64,000 nt of DNA, taken from Roseiarcus sp963770035 (GTDB lineage Bacteria > Pseudomonadota > Alphaproteobacteria > Rhizobiales > Beijerinckiaceae). The notes beneath the pieces were generated by a model. The model had not been told where the DNA came from. It did no database searches and worked only from the letters and a program-made list of their open reading frames with translations. Both the position numbers and the translations under genes were made by a program. The DNA is taken from assembly GCA_963770035.1 (NCBI GenBank), contig CAVYON010000038.1, positions 254,917 to 318,916 on the forward strand, in the 5' to 3' direction. This document shows positions 7,637 through 15,812 of this stretch, piece by piece (the first letter of the stretch is position 1; the number at the start of each line of letters is the position of its first letter).

Positions 7637-8629
7637 ATGAAGCGGCTCATGAATGCGGTCGAGACGATGCTCGACGAAAGCCTCGACGGATTCGCCGCCG
7701 CGCATGCCGGCATCGTCGAACTGGGGCCTGAGCGAAAATTCGTCCGCCGAAAGACCTTGAGCCCTGGCAAGGTTGCGCTGATTTCCGGCGGCGGCTCGGG
7801 TCACGAACCCTTGCATGCCGGTTTGGTGGGCCTCGGTATGCTGGACGCGGCCTGTCCCGGCCAGGTCTTCACCTCGCCGACGCCTGACCAAATGGTCGCC
7901 GCCATTGAAGCGGTCGATACCGGCGCAGGCTGCCTGTTCATCGTCAAGAACTACGAAGGCGACGTTATGAATTTCGAGATGGCGGCCGAGATTGCGCTCG
8001 CCGACGGCCGAAAAGTGGAAACGGTGGTGACAAATGACGACGTCGCCGTTCCCAAATCGACCTGGTCGACCGGCAGGCGCGGCGTCGCCGGGACTCTGGT
8101 CGTCGAGAAGATCGTCGGCGCGGCCGCCGAACAGTCGATGGCGCTCGAGGACTTGCGGGACCTCGGGCGAGAGGTGAACGAGCGCACGCGCTCGTTTGGG
8201 ATCGCGCTGACTCCATGCACCGTTCCGGCGGCCGGCAAGCCGACGTTCGTGCTCGGCCCTGATGAGATGGAAGTGGGGGTCGGCATCCACGGCGAGCCCG
8301 GACGCCGGCGCAGCAAGTTCAGCTCCGCCGACACGATTGCGGAAGAGATGCTGGGGGCAATCCTGGAGGATCTCGCGCCGCCTGCGGGCAGCGAATGTCT
8401 CCTGCTGGTCAACGGCTTCGGCGGCACGCCGCTCATGGAGCTCTATCTGATGGTCAACGCCGCCCACCGCATTCTCTCCGGCCGCGGCTTGGTCGTGAGC
8501 CGTCACCTGACGGGTTCGCTGGTCACGTCGCTCGACATGGCCGGCTGCTCGATGACGATCACTGTGCTCGACCAGCGGTTGTCGCGGCTGTGGGACGCTC
8601 CGGTCAAGACGGCCGCCCTCTCCTGGTAG
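7637..8629 (+). CDS. dhaK: dihydroxyacetone kinase subunit DhaK (substrate-binding)
   Basis: This 330-residue protein binds dihydroxyacetone covalently and receives phosphate from DhaL-ADP. The hemiaminal histidine is H218 in EVGVGIHGEPG, at the same number as in the E. coli enzyme. The other family motifs are present: GGGSGHEPLHAG (51-62), KNYEGDVMNFEMA and NGFGGTPLMELY. It is the last gene of the operon and has its own good ribosome site (gggagg about 10 nt before ATG), whereas the genes before it are mostly overlap-coupled. No FSA or aldolase gene follows. Confidence 0.95.
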   Translation: MKRLMNAVETMLDESLDGFAAAHAGIVELGPERKFVRRKTLSPGKVALISGGGSGHEPLHAGLVGLGMLDAACPGQVFTSPTPDQMVAAIEAVDTGAGCLFIVKNYEGDVMNFEMAAEIALADGRKVETVVTNDDVAVPKSTWSTGRRGVAGTLVVEKIVGAAAEQSMALEDLRDLGREVNERTRSFGIALTPCTVPAAGKPTFVLGPDEMEVGVGIHGEPGRRRSKFSSADTIAEEMLGAILEDLAPPAGSECLLLVNGFGGTPLMELYLMVNAAHRILSGRGLVVSRHLTGSLVTSLDMAGCSMTITVLDQRLSRLWDAPVKTAALSW

Positions 8630-9011
8630 AGTGGAATCAACCGACGACTGTTGGCGACCCAGTTGCCTGCTAGCAGGGCATTATTTGCCCCCGGGTCGGC
8701 GCGCCGATCCGGGAAGCTCTGCAAAATCATGGGGTAGCTGGAGGCACAACCCATCAGTTGCGAGCTTGAGCGGCCGCGGAACAGGGACCTTAACAGGGCA
8801 AAAACGGCGCCGAACAGGTCGTTATCAGTCGAATCAGGCAAAGAACCGGTGGCGATACCGGAGCGCGAGACCAGGCGTGGCGGGTTGTAAGGCGCGGCCA
8901 GGATTACCTCCAAGGCTGGGAAAAGGGGGTCCTCCGGGCGACCGGAACCGCCCAGGCTTGACGCCCTCGAGGCCGCCACCGCGAGGACCCCGAAGCGTCG
9001 CCCAGCCGGCC
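8630..9011. other. gene-free stretch between dhaK and the GntR gene
   Basis: About 380 bases with no convincing coding frame lie between convergent genes. A GC-rich near-palindrome spans about 8691-8714 (CCGGGTCGGCGCG against CGCGCCGATCCGG, one mismatch) and could stop transcription of the dha operon, although no T tract follows. Nothing else is recognised. Confidence 0.4.
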
Positions 9012-9707
9012 TCAACCAGCATTCCACCGCTTTCCCTTTTCGCCATGGTCTTCGGGCATGAGCGAGCCCGTGATGATTTTCGCGGTCAGCCTTAGGTGCT
9101 CGACGATGGCGTCCATGGCCTCCGCGCTCTGCCGCGCGATCGTTGCGTCAAAGATCCGCTTGTGCTCGGCGAACACGTCGCGGTCGCGATCGACCACCCC
9201 GGAATAGCGCCGGTAACGTTCCGTCTGCTGATAGAGTTGGGAGCGGATCTGGAGCAGCTTCGCCGAACCGCAGGCTTTGACCAGCGCTTCATGGAAGGCG
9301 CCGTGAGCGATGGCCCATTGGTCCGACGCCAGGTGCGGCTCGCCTTCGGCCCGCTCCGATATTCTCGAGAGCCGATGCCAGGCGGCGACGAGATTGGTCT
9401 CCCAGTCGAGATCGCCATAGGCGATCGAGCGCGCCAAGGCAGCCCTCTCGATCTCCACGCGCGCCTCGGTGAGGTCGCGCAGATCCTCGACCGAAAGCGG
9501 AGCCACGCGATACCCCTTCTGAGACTCCGCGATCACGAGGCCTTCGGCGCCCAGCCTCGAGAGCGCTTCACGCACAGCGCCCAGACTGACTTCCGAGCTC
9601 TCAGCGATGTCGTTGATGCGCAGTTTGCTGCCCGGAAGCATCCGGCAGGCGAGAATGTCTCCCCGAAGCGTCTCGAAGATGCGGTCCGATTGGGTCTGAT
9701 TGCTCAT
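9012..9707 (-). CDS. GntR family transcriptional regulator (FCD/FadR-type)
   Basis: This 231-residue regulator has an N-terminal winged helix (about 8-72: IFETLRGDILACRMLPGSKL, then SLGAVREALSRLGAEGLV) and a C-terminal helical FCD ligand domain. ATG at 9707 is chosen because MSNQTQSDRIF begins the fold; the frame runs on to 9914 without similarity. It is divergent from the FAH gene across 283 nt holding an AT-rich palindrome. GntR regulators of this class usually respond to carboxylic acids or aromatic intermediates, so it is the likely switch of the following catabolic cluster. Confidence 0.9.
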   Translation of the reverse strand: MSNQTQSDRIFETLRGDILACRMLPGSKLRINDIAESSEVSLGAVREALSRLGAEGLVIAESQKGYRVAPLSVEDLRDLTEARVEIERAALARSIAYGDLDWETNLVAAWHRLSRISERAEGEPHLASDQWAIAHGAFHEALVKACGSAKLLQIRSQLYQQTERYRRYSGVVDRDRDVFAEHKRIFDATIARQSAEAMDAIVEHLRLTAKIITGSLMPEDHGEKGKRWNAG

Positions 9708-9898
9708 CGTCTTATCCCGCCCGCCCTCCCGGCGCCCTCCCGCGGGCAGCCAAGTCCGGCTCGCCCCGCCCGACGGGGCGATCCTTTGTCGGCGCCGCCC
9801 GTGCGCGGGATCGTTCCAGCCGGTTGGCGTGACGGCGGAGCGTTTCCCGCAGTTGCAGGTTCTCCGTAAGACGTTCCAAAAAAATCTGCTAGCATGTA

Positions 9899-9912
9899 GA
9901 AAATATATTTTC
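9899..9912. promoter_or_regulatory. perfect 14-bp AT-rich palindrome, candidate operator
   Basis: GAAAATATATTTTC reads identically on both strands and lies in the only AT-rich stretch between the divergent GntR and FAH genes, beside a second small palindrome TGCTAGCA at about 9887-9894. Placement suggests a promoter or GntR operator; this is inferred. Confidence 0.4.
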
Positions 9913-9990
9913 AATTGATAAATCTCGTGCTAACGATCAAATAAATTCGGCGTTGGGAACGCCGCGACCTTTCCCAGGACGGAGGAAACG

Positions 9991-10827
9991 ATGAAGCTTT
10001 TCCGGCACGGCGCGCCAGGTTCGGAGCGGGCGGGCGCCCTTGACGCCAAGGGAGGAAAGCGCGACCTCTCCCTGCTCGTCCCCGACATCACGCCCGATTG
10101 GCTGTCGCCCGAGAAGCTTCGCGCGATCGCTGCGATCGATCTCGCGAAACTGCCGGCCGTGCCGGACGGAACGCGCATCGGCGCGCCGGTAGGGGGCGTT
10201 CGGCAGTTCGTCGCGATCGGCCTGAACTACCGCAAGCATGCGGCCGAGGCCGGCATGCAGATCCCGAAGGACCCGGTGGTCTTCAACAAGGCGATCACCT
10301 GTATCCAGGGCCCCAACGACCCTTTGACCTGGCCGGAGCGCTCCGAAAAGATGGACTGGGAGGTCGAACTCGGCTTCATCGTCGGGACGAAGGCGCAACG
10401 GGTGAGCCGGGAGAGCGCGCTTGCGCATATCGCTGGCTACTGCCTCGCCAACGACGTCTCCGAGCGCGAGTGGCAGGCCAACCGCAGCGGCCAATGGGTC
10501 AAGGGCAAGAGCTTCGACACCTTCGGTCCGCTCGGTCCCTGGCTCGTCACCGCGGACGAGGTTCCCGATCCGCAGGCGATCCCGCTTAGCCTCGCGGTCA
10601 ATGGCGCCGTGCGCCAGAAGAGCAGCACCGCCGACATGATCTTTACCGTCGCCGAGATCCTGTCGCATCTCAGCCAGTTCATGACGCTCTTGCCGGGCGA
10701 CGTAGTGATTACGGGAACGCCCGAAGGCGTCGGCCTCGGCATGAAGCCGCCGCAGTTCCTGAAGCGGGGCGACATCGTCGAACTCGACGGCGGGATCCTG
10801 GGATCGCAGCGGCAGACGGTCGTCTGA
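9991..10827 (+). CDS. fumarylacetoacetate hydrolase family protein
   Basis: This 278-residue FAH-fold enzyme hydrolyses or decarboxylates C-C bonds of keto-enol acids, as in homoprotocatechuate and related meta-cleavage pathways. The metal ligands are the DWEVELGFIVG pair of glutamates and the Asp in ANDVSEREW. VAIGLNYRKHAAEAG and GDVVITGTPEGVGLG are family hallmarks. A strong ribosome site (ggacggaggaaacg) precedes ATG 9991. It opens the plus-strand catabolic cluster and would act after the ring-cleavage enzyme encoded at 15813. Confidence 0.9.
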   Translation: MKLFRHGAPGSERAGALDAKGGKRDLSLLVPDITPDWLSPEKLRAIAAIDLAKLPAVPDGTRIGAPVGGVRQFVAIGLNYRKHAAEAGMQIPKDPVVFNKAITCIQGPNDPLTWPERSEKMDWEVELGFIVGTKAQRVSRESALAHIAGYCLANDVSEREWQANRSGQWVKGKSFDTFGPLGPWLVTADEVPDPQAIPLSLAVNGAVRQKSSTADMIFTVAEILSHLSQFMTLLPGDVVITGTPEGVGLGMKPPQFLKRGDIVELDGGILGSQRQTVV

Positions 10828-11003
10828 GCCGCGCGCAGTTTCGACCGCCTAACCGTCGCGATGGGCGACTCCAAGCCGCGGATCACGGGCCATTGGCGCT
10901 GATGAACGCCGAAGCGGGAGCCGGCGCCTCGACAGATGGGGAAGAACTCCGGCTCGGCGGCTGAACCGCATCGGCCGAAGGAAAAGACAACAGGGAGGAC
11001 GAT

Positions 11004-12302
11004 ATGGCGGAATGCGAAGTCTTCAGCGGCGGTCCAAGGCTCAACCGTCGACGCGCGCTGCAATTGGCCGGCGCCTCCGCGCTCGCCTCGGTAGCGCCTC
11101 TCGGCGTCGCGCGCGCCGCGCCGCGACCGGTCAAGATCGGCTACGTCACGCCGACGACCGGCCCGCTCGCGCCAATGGGCGAGGCCGACGACTATATTCT
11201 CAAGAGCGTGCGGGAAGTGCTGAAGACCGGCGTCGCCAACCCGGGCGGAACCTATCCGATCGAGATCATCGCCAAGGATAGCCAGTCGAACCCGAACCGA
11301 GCGGCCGAAGTCGCCGGCGAGCTCATCCTGCAGGACGGCATCGACTTCATGGTCGTCGGCGCGACGCCCGAGAATTCCAATCCGGTCTGCGATCAGTGCG
11401 AGCTCAACGGCGTGCCCTGCATCTCGACCACGACGCCATGGCAGCCCTGGTTCTTCGGCCGCGGCGGCGATCCGGCCAAGGGCTTCCAATGGACCTACCA
11501 TTATTTCTGGGGTATCGAGGACATTCTCGAGGTTTTCACCAGCATCTGGAAGCAGATCGACACCAACAAGAAGGTCGGCCTGTTCCTCGCCAACGACGGC
11601 GACGGCAACGCCTGGGGCGATCCGAAGCTCGGCCTGCCGCCGATGCTGACCAAAATGGGCTTCAAGGTCTTCGATCCCGGCCGCTTCCAGCCGCTGAGCC
11701 AGGACTTCAGCGCCCAGATCGCCGCCTACAAGAGCGAGGGCGTTGATATCCTGTGCGGCGTTCCAATTCCGCCGGATTTCATCAACTTCTGGAAGCAGGC
11801 GCGCCAGCAGGGGTTCCACCCGAAGATCGTGACCATGGGCAAGGCCTATTCGTTCCCATCCGTCGTCGATTCGATGGGCGATCTCGCAACCGGCCTGTCG
11901 CAGGAGCTGTGGTGGACGCCCGCCAATCCGTTCAAGTCCTCGCTAACCGGTATCACCTCGAAACAGCTCGCCGAAGGCTACGAGGCGGCGACGGGACGGC
12001 AGTGGAACGGCGCGATCGGTTTCGTGCATTCGATGTTCGAGATCGCCGCGGACGTGGTGAAACGGGCGAAGGACCCGACCGACAAGGCTTCGCTCCGCGA
12101 CGCGATCATCGCCACCAACCTCAACACGATCGTCGGCCACATCGACTGGGGCAAGGGGCCGATGAAGAACGTGTGCAAGACCCCCTTGGTCGCGGGGCAG
12201 TGGGTCAAGGGCGACAAGTGGAAGTACGACCTGATCGTCGTGGCCAACACCGAAGCGCCCGAGATTCCCGTCGCCGCCAAGCCGATCCCGATCCCGTATT
12301 GA
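11004..12302 (+). CDS. ABC transporter substrate-binding protein (LivK-like), Tat-type signal
   Basis: This periplasmic binding protein of 432 aa has the type-I fold used for branched-chain amino acids and many aromatic acids. The signal region has LNRRRALQLAG, then a hydrophobic run ending ARAAPRP, which looks like a twin-arginine signal cleaved near residue 38. The mature part starts VKIGYVTPTTGPLAPMGEA. It is large for a LivK and carries two Cys in VCDQCELNGVPC. It precedes the LivGFHM-like genes with a good ribosome site (agggaggacgat). The ligand is probably an aromatic acid, given its neighbours. Confidence 0.9.
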   Translation: MAECEVFSGGPRLNRRRALQLAGASALASVAPLGVARAAPRPVKIGYVTPTTGPLAPMGEADDYILKSVREVLKTGVANPGGTYPIEIIAKDSQSNPNRAAEVAGELILQDGIDFMVVGATPENSNPVCDQCELNGVPCISTTTPWQPWFFGRGGDPAKGFQWTYHYFWGIEDILEVFTSIWKQIDTNKKVGLFLANDGDGNAWGDPKLGLPPMLTKMGFKVFDPGRFQPLSQDFSAQIAAYKSEGVDILCGVPIPPDFINFWKQARQQGFHPKIVTMGKAYSFPSVVDSMGDLATGLSQELWWTPANPFKSSLTGITSKQLAEGYEAATGRQWNGAIGFVHSMFEIAADVVKRAKDPTDKASLRDAIIATNLNTIVGHIDWGKGPMKNVCKTPLVAGQWVKGDKWKYDLIVVANTEAPEIPVAAKPIPIPY

Positions 12303-12327
12303 GCTCAGCAAGCGGGGACCCTCGGCG

Positions 12328-13053
12328 ATGACCGCCCTCCTGTCGTTCGAAAACGTCTCCAAGAGCTTTGGCGCGCTCAAGGTGACCGACGACCTGTCGT
12401 TCGAGGTGCGGAAGGGCGAGGCGCTGGGCGTTCTTGGGCCGAACGGGGCCGGCAAGACCACCGTCTTCAATCTGATCACGGGCGGACTCGCGCCGGACGC
12501 AGGCCGCATCCGCTTCAACGGCCAGGACATCGTCCGGCTCTCTCCGCATCGGCGCTGCCGGGCGGGCATCGGACGATCCTACCAGGTCGCCCTGCCATTC
12601 GAGGGCATGACCGTGTTCGAGAACCTGCTGGTCGGCGCAATGTTCGGCGCCGGCCAACGGTCCGCCGCCGAGACCAACGACCGCTGCGTCGATCTCCTCG
12701 ATCGCACCGGGCTCCTCGGCAAGGCCAACCGTCTCGCCGGGTCGTTGACCCTGCTCGACCGCAAGCGGCTCGAACTCGCGCGCGCGCTTGCGACCGGCCC
12801 GGAGTTGCTGCTGCTCGACGAGATCGCTGGCGGCCTCACCGAGCACGAGGCGCGCGACCTGATCGACCTGATCAACGACATCCGCTCGCGCGGTCTGACC
12901 ATCGTCTGGATCGAACACGTCGTGCACGCTCTGCTGGCGGTCGCGTCGCGCCTCCTGGTGATCGCCTTCGGCGCCAAGCTCGCCGAAGGCGAGCCCCGCG
13001 AGGTGATGGCGAGTTCGCAGGTGAAGCGCGTGTACATGGGCATCGAGGTCTAG
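12328..13053 (+). CDS. Liv-type ABC transporter ATP-binding protein (LivG-like)
   Basis: This is the ATPase of the branched-chain/aromatic importer, 241 aa. Walker A GPNGAGKTT is at about 37-45 and Walker B is LLLLDEIAGGL. The C-terminal helix-turn HVVHALLAVASRLLVIAFGAKLAEGEP is typical of LivG. The signature region reads SLTLLDRKRLELARAL and lacks the Gly-Gly-Gln of most ABC proteins; LivG-type ATPases often have a relaxed signature. It starts 25 nt after the binding-protein stop and is 6 nt from the next ATPase. Confidence 0.9.
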   Translation: MTALLSFENVSKSFGALKVTDDLSFEVRKGEALGVLGPNGAGKTTVFNLITGGLAPDAGRIRFNGQDIVRLSPHRRCRAGIGRSYQVALPFEGMTVFENLLVGAMFGAGQRSAAETNDRCVDLLDRTGLLGKANRLAGSLTLLDRKRLELARALATGPELLLLDEIAGGLTEHEARDLIDLINDIRSRGLTIVWIEHVVHALLAVASRLLVIAFGAKLAEGEPREVMASSQVKRVYMGIEV

Positions 13054-13059
13054 AGGCCC

Positions 13060-13764
13060 ATGATGCTGCGGGTGAGAAATCTGATTGCGCGCTACGGCGA
13101 TTTCCAGGCGCTCTTCGGCGTCGACTTCGACGCCGCCGAGGGCAGCATTGTGGCTCTGATCGGCGCCAACGGCGCGGGAAAATCGACCTTCCTCCGCTCG
13201 ATCGCCGGGCTGATGCCGTCGAAGGACGGCGAGATCCGCTTCCACAAGGACGACATCGGCGCGCTATCGGCCGACGAGGTCGTTCGCCGGGGGGTTTCGA
13301 TGATCCCTGAGGGGCGGCGCCTCTTTCGCAGTCTGACGGTCGAGGAGAACCTCAGGGTCGGCGCGTTTGCCGGACGACGCGGACGATGGACGCTGGAGAC
13401 GGTGTACGCGCTGTTCCCGGCCCTGAAGGAGCGCCGCGCGAATTCGGCGACCGCCCTCTCCGGCGGCCAGCAGCAGATGGTCGCCATCGGCCGGGCCCTG
13501 ATGTCCAACCCCGACCTTCTGCTTTGCGATGAACTGTCGCTGGGTCTTTCGCCCGCGGTAATCAAGGACATCTACGCAGTGCTGCCCCGGATCCGCGACG
13601 AGGGCGTATCGATCGTCGTGGTCGAGCAGGACATCGATATGGCGCTGAAAGCGGCCGACGAGATCTACTGCTTCATGCACGGGCGCGTGACGCTGCACGG
13701 CGCGCCGCGGGACCTCGGCCGGGATGCGATCTCCGCGGCTTATTTCGGACTGGAGAGCCGCTGA
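13060..13764 (+). CDS. Liv-type ABC transporter ATP-binding protein (LivF-like)
   Basis: This second ATPase has 234 aa. Walker A GANGAGKST, signature LSGGQQQMVAIGRAL, Walker B LLLCDELSLGL and the H-loop region IVVVEQDIDMAL are intact. The EGRRLFRSLTVEENL segment is the usual LivF hallmark. It pairs with the LivG-like subunit, whose signature is degenerate, so this subunit may hold the better catalytic site. One nucleotide separates its stop from the permease ATG. Confidence 0.92.
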   Translation: MMLRVRNLIARYGDFQALFGVDFDAAEGSIVALIGANGAGKSTFLRSIAGLMPSKDGEIRFHKDDIGALSADEVVRRGVSMIPEGRRLFRSLTVEENLRVGAFAGRRGRWTLETVYALFPALKERRANSATALSGGQQQMVAIGRALMSNPDLLLCDELSLGLSPAVIKDIYAVLPRIRDEGVSIVVVEQDIDMALKAADEIYCFMHGRVTLHGAPRDLGRDAISAAYFGLESR

Positions 13765-13765
13765 C

Positions 13766-14632
13766 ATGGTCGAATGGCTCGACGCGATCATGCAGGGCGT
13801 TCTTCTCGGCGGACTTTACGCCCTGTTCGCCATCGGCCTCTCGATCACCTATGGAGTCATGCGCCTCGTCAACATCGGCCACGGCGATTTTCTTGTTCTC
13901 GCCGCCTATCTCGCGCTGTGGCCGGTCACGCAGATGCACCTGCATCCGTTCCTTGCGATCCTGCCGGTGGCGGCGCTGATGTTCTGCCTTGGCTATTCGC
14001 TGCAGCGGGTGCTCCTCAACCGGACGATCGGGCCCAATCCCCTGGCGCCGCTGCTCGCGACGTTCGGCCTCTCGATCATCTTGCGGAACGGGCTCCAGCA
14101 AATCTTTCACTCGGATTCCCGTTCTTTTCAGATCGGCGATCTCGGAACCGACAGCATCCCCGTCGGCGGCGGGATTTCCATCGGCGTGTTTCCGCTGATC
14201 GTGTTCATGGTCGCGGCTGCGCTGACGCTGCTGGTCTCGCTCCTCTTTTCGCGCACCCGTATCGGGATCGCGCTGCGGGCGACGTCGGACGATGCCGAAA
14301 CGGCCGGACTGATGGGCATCCGGGCCCGCCATACCTATGGGATCGCGCTGGCGATCTCCTTCGCCCTGATTGCGGTCGGAGGCGTCTTCGCCGGCATCCG
14401 GACGACCTTCACGCCCGAATCCGGACCTGCAGCTCTTCTCTACGCTTTCGAGGCCGTGGTGATCGGCGGCATGGGCTCGCTCTGGGGCACTTTCGCCGGC
14501 GCCGTCATCCTCGGCGTCGCCCAGACGATCGGCGCCAAGATCGCCATAGGCATCGGCATCCTCGCGGGGCACCTCGTCTTCCTCGCGGTGCTGTTCTTCA
14601 AGCCGACCGGCCTCTTTGCGAGGACGTTATGA
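13766..14632 (+). CDS. branched-chain amino acid/aromatic ABC transporter permease (LivH-like)
   Basis: This 288-residue inner-membrane permease has about eight hydrophobic segments. Family motifs are GGLYALFAIGLSITYGVMRLVNIGHGDF at the N-terminus and AVVIGGMGSLWGTFAGAVILG near the C-terminus. The loop LMGIRARHTYGIAL resembles the ATPase-docking EAA region. ATG 13766 begins 1 nt after the LivF-like stop, and the stop overlaps the LivM-like start (ATGA). Confidence 0.92.
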   Translation: MVEWLDAIMQGVLLGGLYALFAIGLSITYGVMRLVNIGHGDFLVLAAYLALWPVTQMHLHPFLAILPVAALMFCLGYSLQRVLLNRTIGPNPLAPLLATFGLSIILRNGLQQIFHSDSRSFQIGDLGTDSIPVGGGISIGVFPLIVFMVAAALTLLVSLLFSRTRIGIALRATSDDAETAGLMGIRARHTYGIALAISFALIAVGGVFAGIRTTFTPESGPAALLYAFEAVVIGGMGSLWGTFAGAVILGVAQTIGAKIAIGIGILAGHLVFLAVLFFKPTGLFARTL

Positions 14633-15696
14633 GCGCGGGCGGCGTTTCCTACACGGTCTCGCGCAATACCCGCATGAGTGTCGCGGCGGTCTGGCTCGGC
14701 GTCGTCTTCGCGTTTGCAGCGCTCTCCGTTCCGCTGTGGGGGAGCCCGGCGCTGATGCGCTGGGCGGTCGAGGTGATTTGCTATCTCGTGCTGGCCCAGA
14801 TGTGGAACCTGATGGCCGGCTACGGCGGGATGATGTCGGTCGGCATCCAGGCCTTCGTCGGCATTGGGGCTTATTCGGTCTTCGTGTTCGCCCAGCACCT
14901 CGGCGTGCACCCTTTTCTCGCCATTCCGCTCGGCGGCCTCATGGCTGCCGGCGCAGCGCTGCTGACCTCCGTGCTGGTCTTCCGCATGCGGGGCGGATAT
15001 TTCGCCATCGGCACCTGGGTGCTGGCGGAAGTGTTCCGCATCGCGTTCTCCAATGTCTCGCTGCTCGGCGGCGGCTCGGGGCAGAGCCTGACGGTGATGG
15101 CGCACATCGACCGAACCACGCGGGAGATCGGCGTCTACCTGATTGCGGCGACCGTCCTGATCGCCGCATCGCTCGCCATCAACCTTCTCCTGCGGTCGCG
15201 CTTCGGGCTCGGCCTGACGGCGATCCGCGACAGCGAGGACGCGGCCGAGAGCCAGGGCGTCGACGTGAAGGCGCTGAAGCTCCAGGTCTACACCCTCGCC
15301 TCATTCGGGGCGGGCCTGGTAGGCGCGGTCTACTTCACCAGCATCCTGAGAATCTCGCCCAACGCCGCTTTCGATCCGAACTGGGTGGTCGCGGCCGTTT
15401 TCATCGTCGTCATCGGCGGGATCGGCACGCTCGAAGGTCCGATGCTCGGCACGGCGATCTTCTTTGCGTTGCGCTGGCTGCTGGCCGACTACGGGACCTG
15501 GTACTGGCTCGTGATGGGCGCCGTCGCTGTCGGCGTGGTGGTCTTCGCGCCCGCCGGCGTCTGGGGATACGTGCGGGCGCGCTGGGACCTGCAACTTCTG
15601 CCGCTTCAGCGCCGGCTGATCCTGTCCGGATCGGCTTCGCAGCGCGGCGCGCGGCTCATGGGTTTGGCGCAAAAGACGGAAGCCGGGAGGACATGA
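14629..15696 (+). CDS. branched-chain amino acid/aromatic ABC transporter permease (LivM-like)
   Basis: This is the second permease of the importer, 355 aa. Motifs include LVLAQMWNLMAGYGGMMSVGIQAFVGIGAYS, FAIGTWVLAEVFRI and VIGGIGTLEGPMLGTAIFFAL. The start overlaps the LivH-like stop. It has about nine hydrophobic segments and a short basic tail. With the preceding genes it forms a complete five-component importer in the order binding protein, G, F, H, M, placed between hydrolase and ring-cleavage genes, which argues for uptake of the compound degraded here. Confidence 0.92.
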   Translation: MSAGGVSYTVSRNTRMSVAAVWLGVVFAFAALSVPLWGSPALMRWAVEVICYLVLAQMWNLMAGYGGMMSVGIQAFVGIGAYSVFVFAQHLGVHPFLAIPLGGLMAAGAALLTSVLVFRMRGGYFAIGTWVLAEVFRIAFSNVSLLGGGSGQSLTVMAHIDRTTREIGVYLIAATVLIAASLAINLLLRSRFGLGLTAIRDSEDAAESQGVDVKALKLQVYTLASFGAGLVGAVYFTSILRISPNAAFDPNWVVAAVFIVVIGGIGTLEGPMLGTAIFFALRWLLADYGTWYWLVMGAVAVGVVVFAPAGVWGYVRARWDLQLLPLQRRLILSGSASQRGARLMGLAQKTEAGRT

Positions 15697-15812
15697 GCAT
15701 GCCCAGACCGATCTCCCCGGCGCCGAGCCGGCGTCACCGAGGAAGCTGCGGCCCGACCGATCCGCGCGACGCTTCGCCCGAAACAGAAACATAGGTCCAG
15801 GAGGAGGAAGAC

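Noticed and set aside
8631..9095. 154-codon plus frame between dhaK and the GntR gene.
   Set aside because: Pro/Arg-rich composition, no ribosome site and overlap with the GntR coding region.
15693..15794. 33-codon frame overlapping the LivM-like stop (ATGA).
   Set aside because: Coupled start but low-complexity Pro/Arg/Ser product with no family signal; more likely leader sequence before the VOC gene.
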